Part shown: positions 40,281-48,395 of the stretch, one piece after another
How positions within the stretch are numbered: position 1 is the first letter of the stretch
Layout of the letters: each line of letters starts with the position of its first letter
The notes under the pieces: generated by a model
Told to the model about the DNA's origin: nothing
Seen by the model: the letters and a program-made list of their open reading frames with translations, nothing else
Database searches by the model: none
Program-made: the position numbers and the translations under genes
Assembly: GCA_041650795.1 (NCBI GenBank)
Contig: JBAZKK010000006.1
Location: 1-48,708 of the forward strand
DNA length: 48,708 bases
Reading direction: 5' to 3'
Origin: JBAZKK01 sp041650795
GTDB lineage: Bacteria > Omnitrophota > Gorgyraeia > Gygaellales > Profunditerraquicolaceae

Positions 40281-41814
40281 TTTTTTCCTCCTTAATAACG
40301 CTCTCCCCCATACTTCTTGCCAGATAGGCCTCGGCCATCAGGTAATCATAAACCGCCGAGGCGAGGTTCTGCTGGATCTGGCCGAGCGAAACCTGCGCAT
40401 CCAGGACATCGAGGTTCTTGGCAACGCCGCTGTCGTAGCTGACCTCGGCAATCTTCAGGGCCTCCCGCGCCTCTCCTATATGGTCCTTCTGCGATTTTAT
40501 GATTGACTCTGCTTCGTTAAGATTCAGGCAGGCCCGGCGTATATCCACGGCAATCTGGTCGGAGAGATTATCCTTGCTTATAACCGCCTCGGCATAGCGC
40601 GCCCTGGCCTCCTCCACCTTGGCCTTGGTAGAAAATCCTTCGAATATCGGCACGGTAAAGCTGAACCCCGCATTCCAGTTATTATGCTCCCTGTTGATAA
40701 GGTTGCCGATATTGTTGGAACGATAGCTATAAGCTGCGTTCAAATCCAGCTGCGGCCTGTATCCGGACCTGGCCATCTGGATGGACCATTTATTGATGTC
40801 TATCCCCAGGGTTTTAAGCATCATCTCCGGCTTATTAAGGTAAGCGGTCTTGAGGAATTCCCGCTCTTTGATATCGATAACGCTGTAACCGAGCCGTTCA
40901 TTCGTCTGAATCGGCGTATCGACATTGCGGCCCAGGAGCTTGTTCAGGTCCGCCTTGATTATTTTTACCTCGTTCGCGGCTTTTACCAGGTTTGGCAGGA
41001 GCAGGGAAACCTGCACCCCGGACTGCAGCACGTCAAAACGCGATGAGGTACCCTGGCCGAAGCGGTGCCTTACATCCGCATAATGTGCCTTGGAGCGTTC
41101 CAGGGTCTCGCGGGCAATGCGTTCGGTCTCGTAGGCAAGAAGCAGGCCGTAATAAAGCCGCTTGGCGTCAAACTCCACGTCCAGCTTCTTGGCGCGTAGG
41201 GTCTCCTCCTGCGCCCTTAAGCCGAGCATCGCCTGCTTGAAATTCGAGATATTTGCGCCTCCGCTGTAAAGGTTTTCCGTGAAGGTCAAAGCCAGCTGAT
41301 TGTCGTTCTTATACCCGGTGAATATGTTCTCCGCCCAGACCTTGTCGTTATGCGTATATCCTCCTTCAAGGTTTATCTTAGGCAGGAACCTGCTGGTAGC
41401 CTCAAGGATATTGGCTTTTGCAGCCTCAATCTCCCTCTCCTGTATCTGGATATCCTTATTGTTCTGGAAGGCAATATTTACGGCGCTGGTCAAGGTAAAC
41501 GGATGTTCTGCGGCATACAAAATAGGCACCCACAATAAACACAGGATAACGCAGGTCTTCAGAGACTTGGATATGATGCTCTTTAATTCGTTGTATATGG
41601 GATGGCTGGTGTTAACCTTGAAGAATCTGGCGTTGGCCTTATATTCACTCAGGAGCAGGCGCCGGTCATAAAGGTCGTTCAGTGCCCGCTGGAATACGCC
41701 GGGCTTCTTCCCCAGGAGCCGGCCGAGTTCCTGGATGTAATATTCCCTATCCGGATGGTCATAAAAAAACTTAAGCAGTTTCAGTTTATTCTTGCTTAAG
41801 AGCCCTATTGCCAT
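40264..41814 (-). CDS. Winged helix-turn-helix fused to a TolC-family outer-membrane channel
   Basis: A 516-residue chimera. Residues 1-84 are a winged HTH (LLSKNKLKLLKFFYDHPDRE, QELGRLLGKKPGVFQRALNDL, NARFFKVNTSHPIYNELK) of the type that stands alone or precedes nucleotidyltransferases. At about 86-102 comes a signal-peptide-like segment (KTCVILCLLWVPILYAA). From 105 on is a TolC/OEP protein with two repeat halves. No ATG, GTG or TTG suitable for a separate TolC start lies between the domains, so the fusion looks real. How one protein could serve DNA binding and the outer membrane is unclear. It is first in the efflux operon and has a palindromic promoter. Confidence 0.85.
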   Translation of the reverse strand: MAIGLLSKNKLKLLKFFYDHPDREYYIQELGRLLGKKPGVFQRALNDLYDRRLLLSEYKANARFFKVNTSHPIYNELKSIISKSLKTCVILCLLWVPILYAAEHPFTLTSAVNIAFQNNKDIQIQEREIEAAKANILEATSRFLPKINLEGGYTHNDKVWAENIFTGYKNDNQLALTFTENLYSGGANISNFKQAMLGLRAQEETLRAKKLDVEFDAKRLYYGLLLAYETERIARETLERSKAHYADVRHRFGQGTSSRFDVLQSGVQVSLLLPNLVKAANEVKIIKADLNKLLGRNVDTPIQTNERLGYSVIDIKEREFLKTAYLNKPEMMLKTLGIDINKWSIQMARSGYRPQLDLNAAYSYRSNNIGNLINREHNNWNAGFSFTVPIFEGFSTKAKVEEARARYAEAVISKDNLSDQIAVDIRRACLNLNEAESIIKSQKDHIGEAREALKIAEVSYDSGVAKNLDVLDAQVSLGQIQQNLASAVYDYLMAEAYLARSMGESVIKEEKNEKEG

Positions 41815-41837
41815 TTGAGATTACTGTATGCATTAAG

Positions 41838-41913
41838 CATATAATTGTATTGTTTGCAAATATGATTATATTGATTTCTAATACAATTATATGAATTTTG
41901 CATATATTGTCAA
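41838..41913 (-). promoter_or_regulatory. Consensus promoter inside a 14-bp inverted repeat (efflux operon)
   Basis: On the minus strand TTGACA (complement of 41908-41913) and TATAAT (complement of 41886-41891) are both perfect, 16 bases apart. The -10 lies within one arm of a perfect 14-bp inverted repeat (CATATAATTGTATT at 41838-41851 and its reverse complement at 41880-41893, 28-bp spacer). Binding of a dimeric wHTH protein at both arms would close the promoter. The first gene encodes just such a domain. Confidence 0.7.
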
Positions 41914-41929
41914 GAAAAAAATATGCCTC

Positions 41930-42358
41930 TTAAGTCTTTTTCCTGCTCTTTAAGAGCTTGAAATTGGCAAAAATCCTGAATATCAGTATTATCGCAAGAA
42001 TCCCGATTGCCGCGCTGCGCAGGTTCCTGAACAGCGCTATCTTCCTCATATCTTCGGATAAAGAACGCTGAATAAACCCCTGGGGGTCACCAAGGTCCTT
42101 GAGCCGTACCTTAAACTCCTCTGCCATTGCCCGCTTGCGATTCATCTTGGCGCTTAGCGCAATCCTGTCCAATTCCTTCTTAAGGCCATCCGTGCCACCG
42201 GTATTATACGCTACGGAGAGCTCATCGTAAAAATTTGCCTCAATAGCATAATACCCCATGCGCCTGACGGTAACGAAATTGGCGAAGATAACCAGGATCG
42301 CCAATATCAGCGTTATCGCTATCCTGACTGCCATTCTCGCGGAAAACTTTATCTTCAT
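41930..42358 (-). CDS. Two-helix membrane protein of unknown function
   Basis: A 142-residue protein with helix 1 (about 10-28) and helix 2 (about 113-130), between them a charged, mostly helical periplasmic or cytoplasmic domain (TGGTDGLKKELDRIALSAKMNRKR). It follows the radical SAM gene by 8 bases and is probably in the same operon. I do not recognise the family. Confidence 0.65.
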   Translation of the reverse strand: MKIKFSARMAVRIAITLILAILVIFANFVTVRRMGYYAIEANFYDELSVAYNTGGTDGLKKELDRIALSAKMNRKRAMAEEFKVRLKDLGDPQGFIQRSLSEDMRKIALFRNLRSAAIGILAIILIFRIFANFKLLKSRKKT

Positions 42359-42366
42359 CGTATCTT

Positions 42367-43506
42367 CTAAAATGTTACGTATGGTCCGGCTTTCTTGAGC
42401 AGCTTCCCTTCCCTGCCTAAGTCCTCAAGAGAACGGATCCTTCGCCCCTCCCTGCGCAATCCCAGGATGCGTTCAACCGCGACCTGGCCTAATCCCGGCA
42501 CGCGCAAAATGCGGTATTTGTCATCATTATTGAGGTTTACCGGGAAAAATTCCGGATGCATCCTTGCCCATGCCTCTTTCGGCTCTGTAGCGAGAGAAAG
42601 ATTGTCCCCGGATTCCAGGGGAATCTCATCAGCCCTGAAACCGTATTTCCTGATAAGCCAGTCTGCCTGATAAAGACGGTGCTCGCGCGTTAAGAGTTCG
42701 TCATTGGAAAAAACAGAGCGTTCGCCTGGCAGCCCCGGAGAGCCTGCGCCGCGCTGATAAGCGCTGAAATAAACGCGATTGAGCCCCAGCTGCCTGTATA
42801 ATTTCCAGGAATAGCTGATAATCTCCCGGTCTGTTTCACCGGATGCCCCTACCACAAACTGGGTAGTATGCTTGACGCCCTCATAACAAGAGCCTTTTGC
42901 GGTAAGCCGACTGATGAGCCCTATCGGCTCGATGATATCGCGGATATAGTCCTTGGTAGCGCTCAGGCGCCTGAAGTTATTCTCCCCGGCAGTCTCAATA
43001 TTGAGGGACACCGCGCTTGCCAGCGAAAGGCTCTCCCGGATAGCTGCGGCTGATGAACCCGGTATAATCTTGAGATGAATGTATCCCCTAAATTGCATCC
43101 TGCGCAGAATAAGCGCGGTACGGTTGATACGCTCCATGGTGACGTCAGGGTTTACGCTGACTGCGCTGCTTAGAAAAAGCCCGCTTACGCGGCGGGCGCG
43201 GTAATAGGAAAAAAAGGCCTTGACCAATTCCTCCGGGCCGAGCCAACAACGCGAAACATCCGATTCTGCCCTGAGCGGGCAATAAGCGCAATCATTGACG
43301 CAGGAGTTAGAAAGAAGGGTCTTGAAGAGGTAGGTCGTTCCTCCGTTCGGCAGGACAACCGGGTATATCCATTTATTATCCTTGGAGCGCCGGCGGTGCT
43401 CATTATCGGAGGTTGCGCAGGCGCAGGCGAGGTCATAACGGGAATCCTGCGAAAGTATAGAGAGCTTCTCGGAGGTATCGGGGATTTTCTTGATTACAAG
43501 AGGCAT
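42367..43506 (-). CDS. Radical SAM protein, putative DNA modification/repair type
   Basis: A 379-residue protein. The radical SAM cluster is C69-V-N-D-C73-A-Y-C76 (CxxxCxxC). The rest (GLFLSSAVSVNPDVTMERI, then GYIHLKIIPGS, YFSAYQRGAGSPGL) and a C-terminal helix-hairpin-helix (LRVPGLGQVAVERIL) match the family annotated as putative DNA modification/repair radical SAM proteins, which is often paired with a DNA-glycosylase-like partner. No such partner is nearby. It is preceded by a promoter and a hairpin in the leader. Confidence 0.86.
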   Translation of the reverse strand: MPLVIKKIPDTSEKLSILSQDSRYDLACACATSDNEHRRRSKDNKWIYPVVLPNGGTTYLFKTLLSNSCVNDCAYCPLRAESDVSRCWLGPEELVKAFFSYYRARRVSGLFLSSAVSVNPDVTMERINRTALILRRMQFRGYIHLKIIPGSSAAAIRESLSLASAVSLNIETAGENNFRRLSATKDYIRDIIEPIGLISRLTAKGSCYEGVKHTTQFVVGASGETDREIISYSWKLYRQLGLNRVYFSAYQRGAGSPGLPGERSVFSNDELLTREHRLYQADWLIRKYGFRADEIPLESGDNLSLATEPKEAWARMHPEFFPVNLNNDDKYRILRVPGLGQVAVERILGLRREGRRIRSLEDLGREGKLLKKAGPYVTF

Positions 43507-43523
43507 CTTCTCGGTCTGACTAT

Positions 43524-43556
43524 AAAAAAACCTTCGCCCTCTAAAGCGAAGGTTTT
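43524..43556 (-). terminator. Intrinsic terminator or attenuator before the radical SAM gene
   Basis: A perfect 11-bp stem (arms 43546-43556 and 43527-43537) with an 8-nt loop; on the minus strand the stem runs directly into a T-run ending at about 43524. It can end the amt-glnB transcript. It also lies downstream of a good promoter (43615-43642) and 18 bases before the radical SAM ATG, so it may act as an attenuator for that gene. Confidence 0.8.
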
Positions 43557-43614
43557 ACTTTTTTAGCGCCCGGGTTCTCCCTCTTCAAACGCAGGACGAA
43601 TCTCAATTAAGCAT

Positions 43615-43642
43615 AGTATATCACCGATCCGGGGTTTGTCAA
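43615..43642 (-). promoter_or_regulatory. Promoter of the radical SAM gene
   Basis: TTGACA (complement of 43637-43642) and TATACT (complement of 43615-43620) are 16 bases apart on the minus strand. The expected start near 43608 gives a leader of about 100 nt that includes the hairpin at 43527-43556. A possible upstream stem (CGTCC/GGGCG) leaves room for a small regulatory fold. Confidence 0.6.
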
Positions 43643-43671
43643 TGCCTCTTAATGTATTTAAGCCACCTATT

Positions 43672-44010
43672 TTAAACCGCGGTTTCCCCTTTCTCGCCCG
43701 TGCGTATCCTCATAACCTCCTCGACCGGATAAACAAAGATTTTGCCGTCTCCTATCTCGCCGGTCTTGGCAGTTTTGGCAATACAAGTGACGACCTTATC
43801 CGCGTCGGAGTCCTTCACGATAATCTCCACCTTTATCTTTGGCAGAAAGCTTACCTTGTATTCCCTTCCCCGGAACTGCTCGGTTAACCCCTTCTGCCGT
43901 CCATGGCCTTCGATATGGGTTATCATCATGCCGGGGTATCCGAACTTCTCCAGGGCATCGCTTACCTCTTCCAGTTTCTCTACCCTCAATACCGCCTCTA
44001 TCTTTTTCAT
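43672..44010 (-). CDS. glnK: PII nitrogen regulatory protein
   Basis: A 112-residue PII protein. The T-loop has the conserved Y51 (QFRGREYKVSFLPK), the uridylylation site in proteobacteria, and the ATP-binding end (TGEIGDGKIFVYPVEEVMRIRTGE) is complete. It follows the amt gene, the usual glnK-amt pair in reverse order, and so should block or open the ammonium channel according to 2-oxoglutarate. glnB is an alternative name. Confidence 0.93.
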   Translation of the reverse strand: MKKIEAVLRVEKLEEVSDALEKFGYPGMMITHIEGHGRQKGLTEQFRGREYKVSFLPKIKVEIIVKDSDADKVVTCIAKTAKTGEIGDGKIFVYPVEEVMRIRTGEKGETAV

Positions 44011-44084
44011 GCATGTCCTCCTTTTGGCATGGCGCTTACGCCTCCTAACTGCGCAAGCGCCAAACCTCGAAAGTAAACCGCCTC

Positions 44085-45449
44085 TTAATTGTTATAGGTG
44101 TAAAAGTTCGGATAGGCCGGCGTTCCGTGCTCCGGTATATCCAGCCCTTTAAGCTCCTCCTCCGGAGAAACCCTGATTCCGAAATATTTATCCATCAGTT
44201 TAAATACCGCAAACCCGAGCACAAATGCCCAGGTCACGCATACTGCCGCGCCGATGGCCTGCGCTATCAACTGGCCGAAGCCTCCGCCGTAGAATAAACC
44301 TCTTACCAGCGGGCCTTCGGTTGTCCCCAGTCCGTAGGTGCCGTCGGCAAATAGCCCGACGCTCAGGAGGCCCCAGACGCCGTTTATGCCGTGGACGCTG
44401 ACCGCGCCCACCGGGTCGTCAATACCGCGCGCCTCCCAGAAGTAAACTCCCAGAACAACCAGGGCTCCTGCTACGGCCCCGATAACGACAGCGGCCCATG
44501 CCTCAACCCAGGCGCAGGGAGCGGTTATCGCAACAAGCCCTGCCAGGCAGCCGTTAAGCATCATGCCTACGTCCCACTTCTTGGTCTTGGCAAAAACCAG
44601 AAGTATCGCTGTTGCCGCCCCTGCGGCAGCCGCAAGGTTGGTATTTACCGCTATCACCGCTATCCTTAACTGATGCGCAGAAAACGTTGAGCCCGGGTTA
44701 AAACCAAACCACCCAAACCACAGTATAAACGTACCCAAGGCAGCCAGGGTGATGCTGTGGCCGGGGATGGCCCTGGGCTTGCCGTCTTTGGAGAATTTCG
44801 AAAAACGCGGCCCCAAGATAATGGCCCCTGTCAAACCTACAATACCTCCTATGGTATGGACTACCCCTGAGCCGGCAAAATCAAGATGGCCCAAGCCAAA
44901 AGGCAGCTTTGACAGCCAACCTCCTCCCCAAACCCAGTGCCCGTAGATAGGGTATATTATAGCCGTAACGGCGAGGCTATAAAGAAAATATGCCTTGAAT
45001 TTAAGCCGCTCCGCAACCGCTCCGGAAACAATGGTAGCGGCTGTTCCTGCGAATACCAACTGCCAGAAAAATACAAGGTATCTTCCCACATCATAATTTG
45101 AGCCGTGCAGAAACCACCCCGTAGTCCCTATCAGTCCCAGGCCGCCGAGGTCATTGCCCATCATAAACGCGAACCCGAAAGCCATAAAGACCAAAGAAGC
45201 AACCACGAAATCAATGGTGTTTTTGGCCATGAGGTTGGTGGCGTTCTTGGCGCGGCAAAACCCTGCCTCAACCATAGCAAACCCTGCCTGCATGAAGAAC
45301 ACCAGGAAACCGCAGACCAGGACCCAGACGTAATCCACCGGCGCCTGCGGATTCTCAAGAAGCGTAGCAGCGCCGCTGGGGTCCTGTGCAAAACACAAGG
45401 AACTCATACCCAAAAACGCTGTTATTAAAAGAACGGCGATTTTAAACAT
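44085..45449 (-). CDS. amt: Ammonium transporter
   Basis: A 454-residue Amt-family channel: a signal-like segment (MFKIAVLLITAFLGMSSLCFAQ), then 11 helices. The conserved blocks are present: FFMQAGFAMVEAGFCRAKN, YPIYGHWVWGGGWL, DFAGSGVVHTIGG, FGWFGFNPGS and VSVHGINGVWG, including the twin histidines (H in GVVHTIGG and VHGINGVWG). The frame extends to 45506, but the ATG at 45449 with GGAAGGAG upstream is better. Transcribed with glnK. Confidence 0.94.
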   Translation of the reverse strand: MFKIAVLLITAFLGMSSLCFAQDPSGAATLLENPQAPVDYVWVLVCGFLVFFMQAGFAMVEAGFCRAKNATNLMAKNTIDFVVASLVFMAFGFAFMMGNDLGGLGLIGTTGWFLHGSNYDVGRYLVFFWQLVFAGTAATIVSGAVAERLKFKAYFLYSLAVTAIIYPIYGHWVWGGGWLSKLPFGLGHLDFAGSGVVHTIGGIVGLTGAIILGPRFSKFSKDGKPRAIPGHSITLAALGTFILWFGWFGFNPGSTFSAHQLRIAVIAVNTNLAAAAGAATAILLVFAKTKKWDVGMMLNGCLAGLVAITAPCAWVEAWAAVVIGAVAGALVVLGVYFWEARGIDDPVGAVSVHGINGVWGLLSVGLFADGTYGLGTTEGPLVRGLFYGGGFGQLIAQAIGAAVCVTWAFVLGFAVFKLMDKYFGIRVSPEEELKGLDIPEHGTPAYPNFYTYNN

Positions 45450-45483
45450 ACGCACCCCTCTCCTTCCTTTATATGTTATGCAT

Positions 45484-45536
45484 AAATAAAAACAGGCGTC
45501 GTTCAAAGCCGTCGGCCGGCCTTAAAAAGACGCCTG
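45484..45536 (-). terminator. Hairpin with T-run in the amt leader
   Basis: CAGGCGTC (complement of 45529-45536) pairs with GACGCCTG (complement of 45493-45500). Inside, AAGGCCG and CGGCTTT form a second stem with one wobble pair. TTTTTATTT follows on the minus strand. It ends about 35 bases before the amt ATG. It may be a second terminator or part of a regulatory leader. Confidence 0.55.
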
Positions 45537-45543
45537 CGTCCTA

Positions 45544-45580
45544 TAATAAAAACGGCGTTCCTTTTATACGGAACGCCGTT
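45544..45580 (-). terminator. Intrinsic terminator after the small membrane protein gene
   Basis: A perfect 11-bp stem (AACGGCGTTCC, arms 45570-45580 and 45551-45561) with an 8-nt loop, followed on the minus strand by TTTTTATTATAG. It would end the transcript from the sirtuin and small-protein genes. Confidence 0.75.
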
Positions 45581-45642
45581 GTCTTACGCTTCCCTGCGTA
45601 TCTACACTACTACAAGTAAAGAAACCTCGCGCCTGGTAACCT

Positions 45643-45828
45643 TTATTTGCAGCAGCCGCCCGCCCGGCCTATCCTTTTAACCACCATCATGATGATAAAA
45701 CAGGCTATTGCCAGGAATATCGCCTCATTGTCCGAGATCGGCAGGACGTCAAAAGCCGCTGCCAGAAGGAGCAGTATGCCTATGCCCCAGAGAATCGCGC
45801 TCCCAACCCCGATGGCTTTGTTTCCCAT
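45643..45828 (-). CDS. Small two-helix membrane protein (61 aa)
   Basis: A 61-residue protein with helices at about 7-26 and 34-50 and a Cys/Lys end (GRAGGCCK). A strong ribosome site (AAAGGAGGAGG) lies 3-4 bases before the ATG, so it is translated. Its first 80 bases overlap the end of the sirtuin gene in another frame. Function unknown. Confidence 0.7.
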   Translation of the reverse strand: MGNKAIGVGSAILWGIGILLLLAAAFDVLPISDNEAIFLAIACFIIMMVVKRIGRAGGCCK

Positions 45829-46606
45829 TGCCTCCTCCTTTATTATAGTCCTCCCAGATTAAATCCAATGCCTCGGCCGCTCCCATTGACAGCTTGATGC
45901 TTACGATATCCGATACATCGCTTGAGCCGGGGTTAATCTCCACTGTCGGCCTGCCGAGGTGCGCTGCCGCAATTATCGGCTGGCTGATGTAGGGAAAAAC
46001 GCTGCTGGTGCCTATTGAAAAATAAATATCGAACCCCTCGCGCAGCTGGCGCATCAGCACCGTTAACTTCTCCTGCGGAAGCATCTCCCCGAAGAATACG
46101 ACATCGGGCCTTACAACCCCACGGCATTGCGGGCAGTGCGGCGGGAGGATATCCAGGTTGCTGTAATCCTCCAGGCTATCATGCCAGCCGCATGAAGGGC
46201 ATATCAGGGAATGCATATCGCCGTGGATATCGATTATATTGCGCGAGCCGGCAGTGCGATGTAACCCGTCGATATTCTGCGTTAACACCCATACACGCTC
46301 GAAATGCCTCTCCATCTCGGCAATGACCTTATGGCCGCGGTTGAATGTTGCTCGGCGGCAATTCCTCTCTATCTGGAGGAGGTATTTCCAGGTTACCTCC
46401 GGATGTTCCCTTAAGGTCTCTCCTGCCAGGGCCATTTCTACGGAGATACCTTCCTCCGTTGCCTTATCGTTATACAAGCCTCCTACGCCGCGATATGTCG
46501 GCAGCCCCGAATCCGCGGATATGCCGGCCCCGGTAATAAAGAGGATGCTTTTGGAATTCTTCAAAAGCCCGGCAATTTTGGCTATAGCGCTGCCGTCACG
46601 GTTCAT
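45749..46606 (-). CDS. Sir2-family NAD-dependent deacylase
   Basis: A 285-residue sirtuin: GAGISADSGLPTYRG (NAD), TQNIDGLHRTAG, IHGDMHSLICPSCG with zinc cysteines CxxC and CPQC, VVRPDVVFFGEMLP, SIGTSSVFPY and INPGS. The last 25-30 residues (GGGNGKQSHRGWERDSLGHR) are not sirtuin-like and coincide with the overlap with the next gene. No clear ribosome site at the ATG at 46606. Confidence 0.9.
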   Translation of the reverse strand: MNRDGSAIAKIAGLLKNSKSILFITGAGISADSGLPTYRGVGGLYNDKATEEGISVEMALAGETLREHPEVTWKYLLQIERNCRRATFNRGHKVIAEMERHFERVWVLTQNIDGLHRTAGSRNIIDIHGDMHSLICPSCGWHDSLEDYSNLDILPPHCPQCRGVVRPDVVFFGEMLPQEKLTVLMRQLREGFDIYFSIGTSSVFPYISQPIIAAAHLGRPTVEINPGSSDVSDIVSIKLSMGAAEALDLIWEDYNKGGGNGKQSHRGWERDSLGHRHTAPSGSGF

Positions 46607-46663
46607 TTGTGCATACGCGCGCAGAAGCGTCTATTCTCCGGCGCAGCTTTCCTCCGTGCTTCC

Positions 46664-47008
46664 CTAAGCAGAAACCACCATCAGGCTTAATAAGAAACTG
46701 ATAATACTGAAAATGATACAACCCCAGAAGGCCGGCCAGAAACCGGTAATCACAAACCCCTTGACAATCTTGGATGCCAGGTAAAAAAGGGCTCCGTTGA
46801 TAAAAAGCGTCAGTATCCCCAGTGTGAGGATATTAATAGGCAGGGTAATCAATATAATCAGGGGCCTCAGAAAAGCGTTGATAATCCCCAACACCAACGC
46901 AAAGACCAGTACGGTCGCAACATTCGCAACCTCTATGCCTTTTACGATGTGCGCAACGATAAAAATCGACAACGCGCTAATCCCCCATCTCACCAAAAAA
47001 TACGCCAT
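46664..47008 (-). CDS. YvlD/phage-holin-family (PF04020) membrane protein
   Basis: A 114-residue protein with four helices: LVFALVLGIINAFLRPLIILITLPINILTLGILTLFINGALFYLAS is the PF04020 signature. Despite the family name, these are chromosomal membrane proteins of unknown role; nothing phage-like lies nearby. AAAGGAGGAACAA lies before the ATG. Confidence 0.88.
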   Translation of the reverse strand: MAYFLVRWGISALSIFIVAHIVKGIEVANVATVLVFALVLGIINAFLRPLIILITLPINILTLGILTLFINGALFYLASKIVKGFVITGFWPAFWGCIIFSIISFLLSLMVVSA

Positions 47009-47141
47009 TTGTTCCTCCTTTCTTTATCAATTGAACCGGGAAAAACCGCTGCAGTATTATTATAAGGGAAAAGGGGTATCTCTACAACTCGAATATTCTA
47101 AAATATCCTGCGGCCAGAAGCGGGGCTGGCGCGAAGAAAAC

Positions 47142-48395
47142 TCAATAGCGGCGAAACTTACGGCGCCCCTGGCCTTGATGATATCCCGTAACCCTTCGAG
47201 GGGCTTCGCGCCCGGGTTCAACAAATTTCTCCGGGGTAATTTCGGGGTGTTTTGCCAAAGGCAGCGTAGACCTGATAATCCTTTCGATATCCCTGACATC
47301 GCTGCGCTGTTCAGGCGTAGCGAACGAAATCGCGTGTCCGCGAGACCCCGCCCTTGCCGTGCGGCCGATACGGTGCACGTAGTTCTGCGCGTCTTCAGGG
47401 AGGTCGTAATTAATCACCAGTTCGATGCCGGCGACATCGATCCCCCGCGAGGCAATATCAGTAGCCACCAGCACCTTATATTTCCCCGACCTAAAACCTT
47501 CCAACGCCTCCCGGCGCTGGCTCAAGGAACGGTTTGAGTGTATTTCCGCGGCGCTGTAACCCATATCGCGGATGGAGCGCGTGATTTTTCTGGCGTTATA
47601 CTTGGTGCGGGAGAATAAAAGCACTGCGCCCCGGTACTGCGCCAACAACTTGCTGAGGAGCTGGCGCTTGGCTTCTTTTTTTACAATGAACAGCTCCTGC
47701 GTGACGTGCTCCGCAGTAGTGCCGGAGGGAGCGATTTCAACCGACACCGGGAGCTTCATCTGCTTGGCCGCCATCTCCATAATCTCCTTGGGGATAGTAG
47801 CTGAAAAGAGCATGGTCTGTTTCTCTTTGGGCAGGAAACGCAGGATCTTCTCTATCTGCGGAGCAAACCCCATATCCAACATGCGGTCTGCCTCATCCAG
47901 CACCAGCACAGATACCTCATCGGGCAGGAAATTCCACTGCCCCATATGGTCAAGCAGCCTGCCCGGAGTAGCAATTACCACTTGGGGATTTTTACGTAAC
48001 GCCTGCACCTGATACTGCATAGGAGCGCCGCCGATAAGACAGGCGGTCTTCATGCCGAATGGGCGGACTATTTCCTGGAAGGACTCATTAATCTGCAGCG
48101 CTAACTCCCGGGTAGGCGCCAGGACCAACCCTACCCCCTTCTTCTGGGCCAAGCGCTGCACCATCGGGATGGCAAAGGCGTGGGTCTTGCCGGTCCCAGT
48201 CTGGGCGATCCCGATAATATCCTTGCCCTGGATTGCCAGGGGAATAGCCTTGAACTGAATCGGGGTCGGGGTTCTAAACTTTATGCGCGCCAGGATATCA
48301 AGGATCCTGGGGGCAATGCCCAGCCCGTAAAAACCCTGCTCCGGCTGCTTTGGCGTATTGGCAAAATTATCCGTGCCGCCTGTCTTAGGCACCAT
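47142..48395 (-). CDS. DEAD-box RNA helicase
   Basis: A 417-residue helicase: Q motif (PTPIQFKAIP), AQTGTGKT, PTRELALQ, TPGRL, VLDEADRML, SATIP, and HRIGRTARAG, followed by a short basic tail (PRRVTGYHQGQGRRKFRRY). It resembles RhlE. Its ATG overlaps the stop of the preceding small ORF (TAATG), so the two are probably co-translated. Confidence 0.93.
   Translation of the reverse strand: MVPKTGGTDNFANTPKQPEQGFYGLGIAPRILDILARIKFRTPTPIQFKAIPLAIQGKDIIGIAQTGTGKTHAFAIPMVQRLAQKKGVGLVLAPTRELALQINESFQEIVRPFGMKTACLIGGAPMQYQVQALRKNPQVVIATPGRLLDHMGQWNFLPDEVSVLVLDEADRMLDMGFAPQIEKILRFLPKEKQTMLFSATIPKEIMEMAAKQMKLPVSVEIAPSGTTAEHVTQELFIVKKEAKRQLLSKLLAQYRGAVLLFSRTKYNARKITRSIRDMGYSAAEIHSNRSLSQRREALEGFRSGKYKVLVATDIASRGIDVAGIELVINYDLPEDAQNYVHRIGRTARAGSRGHAISFATPEQRSDVRDIERIIRSTLPLAKHPEITPEKFVEPGREAPRRVTGYHQGQGRRKFRRY

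Noticed and set aside
45450..45642. Sigma-54 (-24/-12) promoter for amt
   Set aside because: No TGGCAC-N5-TTGC-like pair was found on the minus strand between the small-protein gene and amt.
46664..47008. Phage holin as a sign of a prophage
   Set aside because: PF04020 proteins are chromosomal membrane proteins; no integrase, terminase or capsid gene is near.
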